NCBI RefSeq assembly: GCF_041320595.1 | Contig: NZ_CP166625.1 | Coordinates: 1,189,501-1,253,500 of the forward strand | Direction of reading: 5' to 3' | Source: Pleomorphomonas sp. PLEO | GTDB lineage: Bacteria; Pseudomonadota; Alphaproteobacteria; Rhizobiales; Pleomorphomonadaceae | Length of the DNA stretch: 64,000 bases | Part shown: positions 55,468-63,361 of the stretch, piece after piece | How the letters are laid out: each line of letters begins with the position of its first letter | How positions within the stretch are numbered: the stretch's first letter is position 1 | Made by a program: the position numbers and the translations under genes | The notes under the pieces: model-generated | The model's input: the letters and a program-made list of their open reading frames with translations, nothing else | Databases searched by the model: none | What the model was told of the DNA's origin: nothing

Positions 55468-56058
55468 ATGCCGAGACCATCGAACAAGAACGACATCATT
55501 GAAGCGGGTCTGCGGGTGATGTTCCGCAAGGGATACCATGCGGCTGGCGTGCGCGACGTGGTCGCCGACGCCGGTGTGCCCCAGGGCTCCTTCACCAATC
55601 ACTTCCGCTCCAAGGAAGCCTTCGCCGGAGAGGTGCTCGACTACTATTTCTCGCACACGCGAAAGCTGGTCGGAGAGGCGCTCAACGACCACACACTGAC
55701 GCCGCGCGAGCGATTGTTCCGCTATCTCGATATCATTACCGATCGCCTGGCCGCCGACGGCTATCTGCGCGGCTGCCTGATCGGTGATTTCAGCATCGAG
55801 GTGTCGCAGGCAAGCGAGGTGCTGCGCGAGCGGCTGGCCGCGATTTACCGGGAGTGGCTGGAGCCGTTCGAGCGCTGCATCGAAGAAGGGCAGAGAGCAA
55901 AAGAGATCGACACCCAGTTCCCGGCCAAGGACTTGGCCGAGTTCCTGCTGACCTCATGGGAAGGGGCGATCCTGCGTATGAAAGTCGAGCGCAGCCCGGA
56001 GCCGCTCGATCGCTTCAAACGGATCGCCTTTGACACGGTTTTCCGCGGCAAGCCATAG
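55468..56058 (+). CDS. TetR/AcrR family transcriptional regulator
   Basis: A 196-residue repressor. The N-terminal HTH spans residues 5-50 (IIEAGLRVMFRKGYHAAGVRDVV and GVPQGSFTNHFRSKEAFAGEVL), and the C-terminal half is the TetR_C ligand domain with a Cys in YLRGCLIGDFS. The YLRGCLIG motif is typical of the branch that controls oxidoreductases and small-molecule detoxification. The ATG at 55468 lies only 7 bases after the -10, so the transcript may be leaderless or start slightly differently. The dehalogenase remnant on the other strand may have been its target. Confidence 0.85.
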   Translation: MPRPSNKNDIIEAGLRVMFRKGYHAAGVRDVVADAGVPQGSFTNHFRSKEAFAGEVLDYYFSHTRKLVGEALNDHTLTPRERLFRYLDIITDRLAADGYLRGCLIGDFSIEVSQASEVLRERLAAIYREWLEPFERCIEEGQRAKEIDTQFPAKDLAEFLLTSWEGAILRMKVERSPEPLDRFKRIAFDTVFRGKP

Positions 56059-56160
56059 GCTGCTGCGGATATGGTGTTCGCCGGGAGTCTTCGTGTTTTT
56101 TGGGGGGCAAATCCGGACTTAGGGCGCGAGCAGATATGTTCCGTACCCTTGTACGTGTGA

Positions 56161-56238
56161 CCAGCTTAGTTTTCTGTATCGTTTCAAAGAAGGCGCCGCG
56201 CCAACGACCGATGATCGGTGGGTGGCAGGCGCCTTTTT
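56161..56238 (+). repeat. 35-bp repeated element followed by a terminator-like hairpin, copy 1
   Basis: The first 35 bp (56161-56195) are identical at 33 positions to 59635-59669. They run into a hairpin AAGGCGCC/GGCGCCTT (56190-56197 with 56228-56235) with inner stem ACCGAT/ATCGGT and a T-run, a perfect intrinsic terminator. A promoter plus short terminated RNA would fit. The rest of 56059-56388 holds no gene. Confidence 0.55.
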
Positions 56239-56388
56239 GCATGTGCGGGGCCGGCTGGGTCAGCCCGTCGAATGGGCGCGCTCGGCCAGCGATCCACAAT
56301 CCGTTCACAGGCCGTATAGGTAGAACCGCTCACCGCGAGCGTCTTTCATTGACCCGACTCGTGAGGCACGAAATACTAGTTGTTGAGC

Positions 56389-56560
56389 TGAGGTTCTTCA
56401 GATGCCACAACATCTGGAGCCAAGAGGGAAGCCGGTGCGAGTCCGGCGCTGCCCCCGCAACTGTCAGCGGCGAGTGCCCGTTCCACGGAAGTCACTGGTG
56501 CCCTAGGGTACTGGGAAGACGGAACGGTTGCGATGACCCGTGAGCCAGGAGACCTGCCCC
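56389..56560 (+). ncRNA. Cobalamin riboswitch
   Basis: Conserved B12-element blocks in order: GATGCCACAACATCTGG, AAGAGGGAAGCCGGTGCGAG, the B12 box GCTGCCCCCGCAACTGT, CACTGG, GGGAAGACGG, and GAGCCAGGAGACCTGCC. It ends about 130 nt before nrdD. It should repress the oxygen-sensitive class III reductase when adenosylcobalamin is available, presumably in favour of a B12-dependent class II enzyme. Confidence 0.95.
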
Positions 56561-56688
56561 AGCCGAGTTGATTTGTCCTCGGGCGGGGTGCACCGGTGGA
56601 TCGTCGTCGACGCACGGCCGGAGTCCGTCTCCGCCGTTGTCGATTGCGTTCCTTCCGTTCTCTGCCCTGAATTCGGTGCAAGGGAACG

Positions 56689-58707
56689 ATGTCGGAAATA
56701 TCTCCAGTCAAGCCGCCTCTCAGCGTCCTCAAGCGATCGGGCGCGCTCGCCCCCTTCGATGCCGACAAGATTCGTTCCGCCGTCGAGCGCGCCGGTGCCG
56801 CAAGTGGCGAGTTTTCCAGCGCCGAGGCCCAGCTCCTCGCGATGCAGGCAGTGAAGGTGATCGCCCACCGCTTCGCCGAGCGTATGCCGTCGATCGAGGA
56901 GATCCAGGACGTCGTCGAGCAGGTACTGATCTCGGCCAACCACTTTGCGACGGCGCGCGCCTACATCGTCTATCGCGAGCAGCGGGCGCGCCTTCGCCGC
57001 GACGCCAACACTGTCGTCGACGTGGTGTCCTCGATCGACGAGTATCTCGAACGCGCCGACTGGCGGGTGAATGCCAATGCCAACCAGGGCTATTCGCTGG
57101 GCGGTCTCATCCTCAATGTCTCCGGCAAGGTGACGGCCAACTACTGGCTCAGCCACGTCTACCCGCCGGAAGTCGGCAAGGCGCATCGCGACGGCGACAT
57201 CCACATCCACGACCTCGACATGCTCTCGGGTTATTGCGCCGGCTGGTCGCTCCGCATGCTGCTCACCGAAGGCCTCAATGGCGTGCCGGGCAAGGTGGAG
57301 GCGGGGCCGCCCAAGCATCTCTCGAGCGCCGTCGGCCAGATCGTCAATTTTCTCGGCACGCTGCAAAACGAGTGGGCTGGCGCCCAAGCCTTCTCCTCGT
57401 TCGACACCTACATGGCTCCCTTCGTCCGCAAGGATCAGCTGACTTATGAAGAGGTGCGGCAATCGATCCAGGAACTGATCTACAATCTCAACGTCCCCTC
57501 GCGTTGGGGTACGCAGACGCCGTTCACCAACCTCACATTCGATTGGGTATGCCCGGATGACCTGAAAGATCAGGTGCCGGTCATCGGCGGCGCCGAGATG
57601 GACTTCCGCTATGGCGATCTGCAGGCGGAGATGGACATCATCAACCGCGCCTACATGGAGGTGATGACGGCTGGCGATGCCAAGGGACGCGTCTTCACCT
57701 TCCCGATTCCGACCTACAATATCACGCCCGACTTCCCCTGGGAGAGCGACAACGCCACGCGCCTGTTCGAGATGACGGCCAAATATGGGTTGCCCTACTT
57801 CCAGAACTTCCTCAATTCCGAGCTGACGCCGAACATGGTCCGCTCGATGTGTTGTCGGTTGCGGCTCGATCTTCGGGAGCTTCTGAAGCGCGGCAATGGT
57901 CTGTTCGGTTCGGCCGAGCAGACGGGATCGTTGGGCGTCGTCACGGTGAACTGCGCCCGTCTAGGCTACCTCCATAAGGGTGATGAGACCGGACTGTTGC
58001 GCCACCTGGACGAACTCCTGGCCATCGGCCGCACCAGCCTGGAGATCAAGCGCAAGACCATTGAGCGGCTGATGGACGACGGCCTCTTTCCCTATACGAA
58101 GCGCTATCTCGGCACGCTCCGGAATCATTTCTCGACGCTTGGCGTCAACGGGGTCAACGAACTGATCCGCAACTTCACCGGCGATACCGAGGACATCACG
58201 ACGGAGTGGGGCGAGGCCTTCGCCATCCGTCTGCTCGACCATGTCCGCAGCCGCATCGTCGCCTTTCAGGAGGAGACGGGGCACCTTTACAATCTCGAAG
58301 CCACACCGGCGGAAGGCACGACCTACCGCTTCGCCCGCGAGGACAAGAAACGCTTTCCGAGCATTCTACAGGCAGGCACGCCGGATGCGCCCTACTACAC
58401 CAATTCCAGCCAGTTGCCGGTCGGCTTTACGGACGACGCCTTCGAGGCGCTGCGCCGCCAGGAGCCGCTTCAGATGCGCTACACCGGCGGCACCGTGCTC
58501 CATCTCTATCTCGGCGAGCGCGTGTCGTCAGCCGAGGCCTGCAAGAAGCTCGTCCGGCGAGCTCTCGAAAATTTCCGCCTGCCCTACGTCACGGTGACGC
58601 CAACTTTCTCCATCTGCCCAAAGCACGGCTATCTCGCTGGAGAGCATGAATTCTGTCCGATCTGCGATGCCGAGAGGCTTGCCCAGAAGCAGGCCGCTGC
58701 CGAGTGA
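56689..58707 (+). CDS. nrdD: Anaerobic ribonucleoside-triphosphate reductase, large catalytic chain lacking the glycyl-radical segment
   Basis: Class III ribonucleotide reductase, which makes deoxynucleotides without oxygen. The 672 residues hold an N-terminal ATP-cone (about 10-95), the barrel with HRDGDIHIHDLDMLSGYC, RSMCCRLRLD and GVVTVNCARLGYL, and a partial zinc motif at the end (C643, C656, C659). The usual C-terminal RVxGY glycyl-radical segment is absent: the chain stops after CPICDAERLAQKQAAAE. That segment is encoded by the next small gene. AAGGGA precedes the ATG. A cobalamin riboswitch controls the operon. Confidence 0.93.
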   Translation: MSEISPVKPPLSVLKRSGALAPFDADKIRSAVERAGAASGEFSSAEAQLLAMQAVKVIAHRFAERMPSIEEIQDVVEQVLISANHFATARAYIVYREQRARLRRDANTVVDVVSSIDEYLERADWRVNANANQGYSLGGLILNVSGKVTANYWLSHVYPPEVGKAHRDGDIHIHDLDMLSGYCAGWSLRMLLTEGLNGVPGKVEAGPPKHLSSAVGQIVNFLGTLQNEWAGAQAFSSFDTYMAPFVRKDQLTYEEVRQSIQELIYNLNVPSRWGTQTPFTNLTFDWVCPDDLKDQVPVIGGAEMDFRYGDLQAEMDIINRAYMEVMTAGDAKGRVFTFPIPTYNITPDFPWESDNATRLFEMTAKYGLPYFQNFLNSELTPNMVRSMCCRLRLDLRELLKRGNGLFGSAEQTGSLGVVTVNCARLGYLHKGDETGLLRHLDELLAIGRTSLEIKRKTIERLMDDGLFPYTKRYLGTLRNHFSTLGVNGVNELIRNFTGDTEDITTEWGEAFAIRLLDHVRSRIVAFQEETGHLYNLEATPAEGTTYRFAREDKKRFPSILQAGTPDAPYYTNSSQLPVGFTDDAFEALRRQEPLQMRYTGGTVLHLYLGERVSSAEACKKLVRRALENFRLPYVTVTPTFSICPKHGYLAGEHEFCPICDAERLAQKQAAAE

Positions 58708-58730
58708 ACGATTTGCGAAGGAGACTTCAG

Positions 58731-58928
58731 ATGAACAAGCCGCTTTCTGCCATCAAGAACGATGCCGCCGCCCTTCTGTCCAACGACGAGCGCCAGCCCT
58801 GCGAAATCTGGACGCGAGTGATGGGCTATCACCGCCCCGTCTCGTCCTTCAACAAGGGCAAGAAAAGCGAATTCGCCGAACGGACCGCGTTCGCGGAAGG
58901 CAAGAGCCTTGCCGATGCCCGTCGATAA
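58731..58928 (+). CDS. Separate glycyl-radical subunit of class III ribonucleotide reductase
   Basis: A 65-residue protein. Residues 24-50, beginning CEIWTRVMGYHRPVSSFN, match the C-terminal glycyl-radical domain of NrdD, with Gly32 as the expected radical site; Cys24 may complete the zinc site of the large chain. It has its own start and a strong GAAGGAG, and lies in a different frame from nrdD with 23 bp between, so it is a real gene rather than a simple readthrough. It overlaps nrdG by 14 bp. Comparable to detachable radical domains such as YfiD for pyruvate formate-lyase. Confidence 0.88.
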   Translation: MNKPLSAIKNDAAALLSNDERQPCEIWTRVMGYHRPVSSFNKGKKSEFAERTAFAEGKSLADARR

Positions 58929-59544
58929 TCTGGCGGTCGGCGGATTTTCGCCTCTGTCGACCTGTGACTGGCCGGGCGAACTGGTTGCCACGGTATTCTG
59001 CCAAGGCTGTCCGCTCGCCTGCCGCTATTGTCACAACGTCGACCTGATCCCGCCCGGCCGTGGTGCCGGGCCGGACTGGCAGGCGGTCTTGTCGGTTCTT
59101 GAGAAACGGCGAGGTCTCCTTGACGCCGTGGTGTTTTCGGGAGGCGAGCCAACTTTGCAGAAGATGCTGCCGGAAGCCGTCGCCGCCGTGAGAGCGCTGG
59201 GTTTCCGGGTCGGCCTGCATACGGCCGGCCCCTATCCCGATCGCTTTGCGCGCCTTTTGCCGTACCTCGACTGGGTCGGTTTCGACGTCAAGGCGCCGTT
59301 TGCCGACTATGAGCGCGTCACGGGAGTGGTGGGAAGCGGGACGCGGGCGCGCGAAAGCCTCCTTGCGTTGGCGGGAAGCGGCGTCGCCTTTGAGGTTCGA
59401 ACCACCGTGCATCCGTCGCTGCTTGCCGAAGCCGATCTCGCTCACCTCGATGCTGATCTTGCCATGCTGGGTCTGGCGCCGACACGGCGGCAGCCATTCC
59501 GGAGCAAGGGCTGCCAGGACGCGGAACTGCTGGTCGCCTATTGA
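58915..59544 (+). CDS. nrdG: Anaerobic ribonucleotide reductase activating enzyme (radical SAM)
   Basis: The radical SAM activase that abstracts hydrogen from the glycine of the radical subunit. The 4Fe-4S motif is CPLACRYC within FCQGCPLACRYCHN, and SGGEPTLQ is the SAM-binding loop. The 209 residues are longer than E. coli NrdG and match the alphaproteobacterial and clostridial form. I take the ATG at 58915; a TTG two codons upstream is in frame. It overlaps the radical-subunit gene, indicating coupled translation. Confidence 0.92.
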   Translation: MPVDNLAVGGFSPLSTCDWPGELVATVFCQGCPLACRYCHNVDLIPPGRGAGPDWQAVLSVLEKRRGLLDAVVFSGGEPTLQKMLPEAVAAVRALGFRVGLHTAGPYPDRFARLLPYLDWVGFDVKAPFADYERVTGVVGSGTRARESLLALAGSGVAFEVRTTVHPSLLAEADLAHLDADLAMLGLAPTRRQPFRSKGCQDAELLVAY

Positions 59545-59634
59545 TCGGGCGCGCGCCGAGTTGGAAGCGAGCTGGCTCGGCGTGGCGCGGACGGCTGCGC
59601 GGCGTGCCGCTGTCCGCTTGACAGCCCGCCAACG

Positions 59635-59711
59635 CCAGCCTAGTTTTCTGTATCGTTTCAAAGGAGGCGTCAAGCCGACCGCCGGTCACCGGTGGCGGAG
59701 GGCGCCTTCTT
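59635..59711 (+). repeat. 35-bp repeated element followed by a hairpin, copy 2
   Basis: Near-identical to copy 1 over 59635-59669, then a diverged but similarly built hairpin (AGGCGT with GCGCCT, inner CCGCC/GGCGG stem) and a CTTCTT tail. A TTGACA lies at 59618-59623. It sits between nrdG and the MFS gene, immediately before the MFS start. Confidence 0.55.
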
Positions 59712-59712
59712 C

Positions 59713-60909
59713 ATGTGGATCTCCATGACCGTCCCTTCGCGCACCCCGTCCGTACCGACGCCCATTCGGCGCGACCGGCTGACTTGGGCCGCCTATCTGG
59801 CGCTCGCCCAGTTCACCTTTTTTCTGAATATTCAGGGCAACATCATCCCCTTCCTGAAGGACGAGTTCAACCTTAGCTACCGGGTGGTGACGCTGCATCC
59901 AGCCGCCGTGGCGGCCGGGCTGATCGTCTCGGGCCTCATCGGTGAACGACTGACGCGCAAGTACGGCCGACTGTGGTCGGTGATGGTCGGCTTGGCTGGT
60001 ATGGCGCTCGGGGCGCTCGCCATCATCCTTGCGCCCAATCCGGTGGTCAGCATCCTCGGCTGCTTCGTGATGGGGGCGGTCGGCTGCCTTATCTTGATCG
60101 TCGTGCCGACGCTGCTGGCCGATTGGCACGGCGCCAATCGCTCGGTGGCGATCGGTGAGGCCAACGGCGTCTCCTACGTCGCCTCGCTGACGGCGGCGAT
60201 GGCGGTGGGGCTGTTCGTCGCCATCGGCCTCGGCTGGCGGACGGCGCTGCTGTTCGGCGTTGTGCTGGCTGGCCTGCTGCTCCTCTTCATGCGTGGCGTG
60301 CCGATGCCGGCGGCGGAAACACCACCGGCCGCCGTGGACGGAGCGCGTGGCGGCCGTCTGCCTTTGGCCTATTGGTTCTATTGGCTGACGATCATCGCCT
60401 TCGTGGGTGTCGAGCAGTCGGTACTGGTGTGGGCGACGGAATTCCTCACCCGCGTCAAGGGCGTGCCGATCGCTTCGGCAGCGATTACCGCCGGCGCCTT
60501 CTCGCTCGGCATGCTGGTCGGCCGGCTGTCGTCGGCTTTCGTGCTGACGCGGATAACGGCGGCCCGGGCGCTCTACCTGTCGGCGGTTCTCACGGTGCCG
60601 GCCTTTTTCCTGTTCTGGGGCTCGCCGAGCCTGACGTTTTCGGTGATTGGCCTGTTCGCCGTCGGCCTTGGTTGCGCGCTGCAATATCCGCTGACGCTGA
60701 CCAAGGCCATCGTCACCGCCGGTCCGTTCGGTGAGCTGGCAACGGCGCGCGCCTCGCTGGCCAGCGGCCTTTCCATCCTGGTCATCCCCTGGGCGATCGG
60801 TGCGTTGGCCGACCATGCCGGGCTCTGGATGGCGATGTCGGCACTGCCGATCCTGACTGTCGCGGCCGCGGTCTTCCTTTTCCTCGGCGAGCGGGTCGTC
60901 CGCCGCTGA
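59713..60909 (+). CDS. MFS transporter
   Basis: A twelve-helix major facilitator of about 398 residues, with the loop motif GERLTRKYGRLWS between helices 2 and 3. Sequence layout resembles nitrate/cyanate/sugar-type uptake members, but no substrate can be assigned. The frame opens at 59692, inside the preceding hairpin; ATG 59713 or 59725 are better starts. Its stop codon directly abuts the stop of the convergent GH5-type gene, leaving no intergenic base. Confidence 0.78.
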   Translation: MWISMTVPSRTPSVPTPIRRDRLTWAAYLALAQFTFFLNIQGNIIPFLKDEFNLSYRVVTLHPAAVAAGLIVSGLIGERLTRKYGRLWSVMVGLAGMALGALAIILAPNPVVSILGCFVMGAVGCLILIVVPTLLADWHGANRSVAIGEANGVSYVASLTAAMAVGLFVAIGLGWRTALLFGVVLAGLLLLFMRGVPMPAAETPPAAVDGARGGRLPLAYWFYWLTIIAFVGVEQSVLVWATEFLTRVKGVPIASAAITAGAFSLGMLVGRLSSAFVLTRITAARALYLSAVLTVPAFFLFWGSPSLTFSVIGLFAVGLGCALQYPLTLTKAIVTAGPFGELATARASLASGLSILVIPWAIGALADHAGLWMAMSALPILTVAAAVFLFLGERVVRR

Positions 60910-62172
60910 CTATCTGTTGGCGAGGCCGAGCGCCGCCTTCACCTTCGGTTCGAGGGTAAGGGCCTTGCCGTCGCCCATCACTGAAAAAGCCTTGTCCGCG
61001 CTCGTCAGGCCGGCGGTGAAGATCGCCCAGGCGAACCCCTGGCGTTCGGCGGCGGCACGCGTCGCCTCGATGAGAGCGATCCGCGCAGCCGGGTCGGCAC
61101 CGTCCTGATAGACACCGAACTCGCCGAGCAGGATGCGATCGGCCGGAATGTTATTCTCAGCCGCCCAGTCGCTTATCCGCTGGAAATCGGTGGCGATGGT
61201 CGCCGGGCCGGCATCGGAGGCTCGGTAATCAGCAAGTGTCTTGCCAACCGCCGCGTTGAGTGCCTTTCGCTGCTTGGGGGCGGTGACGGCTTTAGCGATG
61301 CGCTGCCGGGCGTCGCGGGCCAGTGCCTTGCCGGTGGCATCGTCAATGAGCGCGGCCGGGTAGGGCAAATGCGTCAGATAGCGCGAAGCATCGTCGAGCC
61401 ATGGCCGGCCGGCGTGGCTGACGGCCATCGGCTCGTAATAGTGGAACGTCCAGACGATGTTGGGGTCGTCAGCGAAGGGGGCTGGATCGAGGCGAATGAG
61501 CCCGTCGATAAGGCCCGATCGTCCACCGGTCAGCACCAGGGTCAGCGTTGGCGCGGCGGCGCGGGCAGCGGCCCTCAGCGCGGCGAGCTGATCCGGCCAG
61601 CGATCTGTCAGGGCGAAATGGGAGTTCCAGTCCTGGTTGGGTTCGTTGATCGGCTCAAGGAGGGTGAGGTCCGGCGGCAAGACGGCGAGGCGGGCGGCGA
61701 CGCGGGTGACGAGGCCGAGATAGCGGTCCCACAGCACCGGCGGGTGATCGTTGGTGCCGAGCACGTCTTCAAGGCCTTCGGGGCGCTCCTCGTCGGCGGG
61801 CAGGAGGTGCAGGTCGACGATCACCGCGAAACCCAGCGCCTGAAGACGCGCCGTTGCCGTTACGACGTGGTCGATCAGCGGCCCGGCGCCGTCATCGCCC
61901 GCCCAGAGCATGGCGGCGGAATCGATATCGAGACGGACGAAATCGAAGCCCTCGGCCTTCAGGCGAGCCAACTGGCGGTCATCGATGCGCGCCATCCAGT
62001 CGGGGAAGTTTTCCCGGTCGAAGCCGGGCGCCAGGAAACCGTCGCGTCCGATCCAGGTTTGCCAGACCTCGAAGTTGATGCCGCGCTTGAGTTGAGGCGC
62101 CGCCATGGCAAGGGAAACGCAAGCGGCAAGGCAGAGCATCGCGAGGCTAAGGACGCGATGGAGGCGGGGCAT
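60910..62172 (-). CDS. Exported glycoside hydrolase family 5 (cellulase-type) protein
   Basis: A 420-residue exported retaining hydrolase. Signal peptide (VLSLAMLCLAACVSLAMAA), then a TIM barrel with acid/base Glu in LLEPINEPN and nucleophile Glu in ILLGEFGVYQ, the GH5 arrangement. Substrate could be cellulose, another beta-glucan or the cell's own polysaccharide. GGAGGAG precedes the ATG at 62172. Possibly a periplasmic or secreted endoglucanase; no cellulose synthase genes adjoin. Confidence 0.82.
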   Translation of the reverse strand: MPRLHRVLSLAMLCLAACVSLAMAAPQLKRGINFEVWQTWIGRDGFLAPGFDRENFPDWMARIDDRQLARLKAEGFDFVRLDIDSAAMLWAGDDGAGPLIDHVVTATARLQALGFAVIVDLHLLPADEERPEGLEDVLGTNDHPPVLWDRYLGLVTRVAARLAVLPPDLTLLEPINEPNQDWNSHFALTDRWPDQLAALRAAARAAAPTLTLVLTGGRSGLIDGLIRLDPAPFADDPNIVWTFHYYEPMAVSHAGRPWLDDASRYLTHLPYPAALIDDATGKALARDARQRIAKAVTAPKQRKALNAAVGKTLADYRASDAGPATIATDFQRISDWAAENNIPADRILLGEFGVYQDGADPAARIALIEATRAAAERQGFAWAIFTAGLTSADKAFSVMGDGKALTLEPKVKAALGLANR

Positions 62173-62355
62173 GGGCGGTCTCCTCCGGCCGGACCGAACC
62201 GGCGGTGCCCGATCATGCAGGGCTCGGGCCGTTGGCGCAATGCACCCGTACGGAAGGGGACGGTCTTCCGTCAGGCGTGCCAACGTGAGAGAAGGCAATC
62301 AGAATTAAATCCCGGCGCGAGCATTCGCTCGCCCGGCAATATCGGTAGACCCGTC

Positions 62356-62964
62356 ATGTTCCTCACCCTGGTCGACTTCGTCGGCTGTTTCGCCTTCGCC
62401 CTCAGTGGTGGAACCCGCGCCGTGGAGCGGCGGCTCGATCCGTTCGGAATCGTCTTCCTGGCTTTCGTTGCCGCCACCTTCGGCGGCATCATGCGTGACG
62501 TGGTGATCGGCGCCGTGCCGCCAGTGGCTTTCGTTACCTGGCATTATTTCGCAATCTCTTGCGCCGCCGGCTTCTGCTGCATCTTCGCCCACAATCAGAT
62601 CGCCCGTCTTGCCGCGCCGGTGGCCGTGTTCGACGCGCTGGGCCTGGGGCTTTATGTGGTTGTCGGCACGCGCAAGGCGATGGAGGCCGGCCTGTCGCCG
62701 CTGATGGCCGCGGTCGTCGGCATGATCACCGCCATCGGCGGCGGCATTGGCCGCGACATCCTGGCGGCGCAGACGCCGATGGTGCTGCACAAGGAGATCT
62801 ACGCCCTGGCGGCGCTGATTGGCGCCCTGATGGTGTCGGTCGGCGACTACTATCACCTGCCATCCGTGCTGGTGGCCGTCGCCGGCGGCGGGCTGTCCAT
62901 TCTGTTGAGGCTCGCCGCCATGCGCTGGGACTGGAACCTGCCGCCGCCGGCCGGCGGCTCCTGA
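62356..62964 (+). CDS. UPF0126 / TRIC-type membrane protein
   Basis: A 202-residue protein with seven helices in two repeats of the UPF0126 (YadS/YicG) domain; each repeat has the signature of the family, FGGIMRDVVIG and IGGGIGRDILA. Bacterial homologues form trimeric TRIC-like cation channels, while some act in glycine uptake. The ATG at 62356 is chosen because the first helix starts there; the much longer frame upstream overlaps the GH5 gene on the other strand. Confidence 0.85.
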   Translation: MFLTLVDFVGCFAFALSGGTRAVERRLDPFGIVFLAFVAATFGGIMRDVVIGAVPPVAFVTWHYFAISCAAGFCCIFAHNQIARLAAPVAVFDALGLGLYVVVGTRKAMEAGLSPLMAAVVGMITAIGGGIGRDILAAQTPMVLHKEIYALAALIGALMVSVGDYYHLPSVLVAVAGGGLSILLRLAAMRWDWNLPPPAGGS

Positions 62965-63090
62965 ACGCTGCCACGTCCATAAGGGTGGAATGCCTCCTCA
63001 TCTGGCATGGATGCCGGGGAGGGGCGGGTGCGCTCATGCCATATGGCATTGCCGCGCGGTCAGCGCTTCACTCGCTTCGCTTCAAGTTCA

Positions 63091-63126
63091 AAATAAAAAA
63101 AAAGGCGCCGAAGCGCCATTTTTTCA
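63091..63126 (-). terminator. Bidirectional terminator between UPF0126 gene and tRNA-Val remnant
   Basis: GGCGC/GCGCC hairpin (63105-63118) with a CGAA (minus strand TTCG) loop. Nine consecutive A at 63096-63104 give a strong minus-strand T-run, consistent with the original tRNA-Val terminator. ATTTTTT on the plus side also allows termination of the UPF0126 gene. Confidence 0.88.
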
Positions 63127-63143
63127 GTCGTCCGGAAACCGGA

Positions 63144-63188
63144 TGGTGGGCGTGACAGGGATCGAACCTGTGACCCCTACGATGTCAA
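63144..63188 (-). other. Attachment site: 3' half of tRNA-Val (GAC) at the island edge
   Basis: Read on the minus strand, 45 bp equal a tRNA-Val 3' half: anticodon loop TTGACAT, stem strand CGTAG, variable GGGTC, T arm ACAGGTTCGATCCCTGT, acceptor strand and CCA. The 5' half is missing; beyond the anticodon loop the sequence becomes unrelated and AT-rich. A tyrosine integrase gene starts 170 bp further. This is the chromosome-side att copy created by insertion into the tRNA gene; the intact tRNA should lie at the far end of the island. Confidence 0.85.
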
Positions 63189-63361
63189 ATTTTGGACTAG
63201 GCATTTCGCGACTTTTGCCGAACTTTCCGCAAGTTGGCTAGGTGTATGATTTTGCTAACGAAAGATGGTGAAATCGTTGGATGGCGATTTCGAGGCTATT
63301 CCCTCGTTTCCGATTTTGTGGTGACTCTATGGTGACACTAAACGCTCAGTAGGGGTCACCG

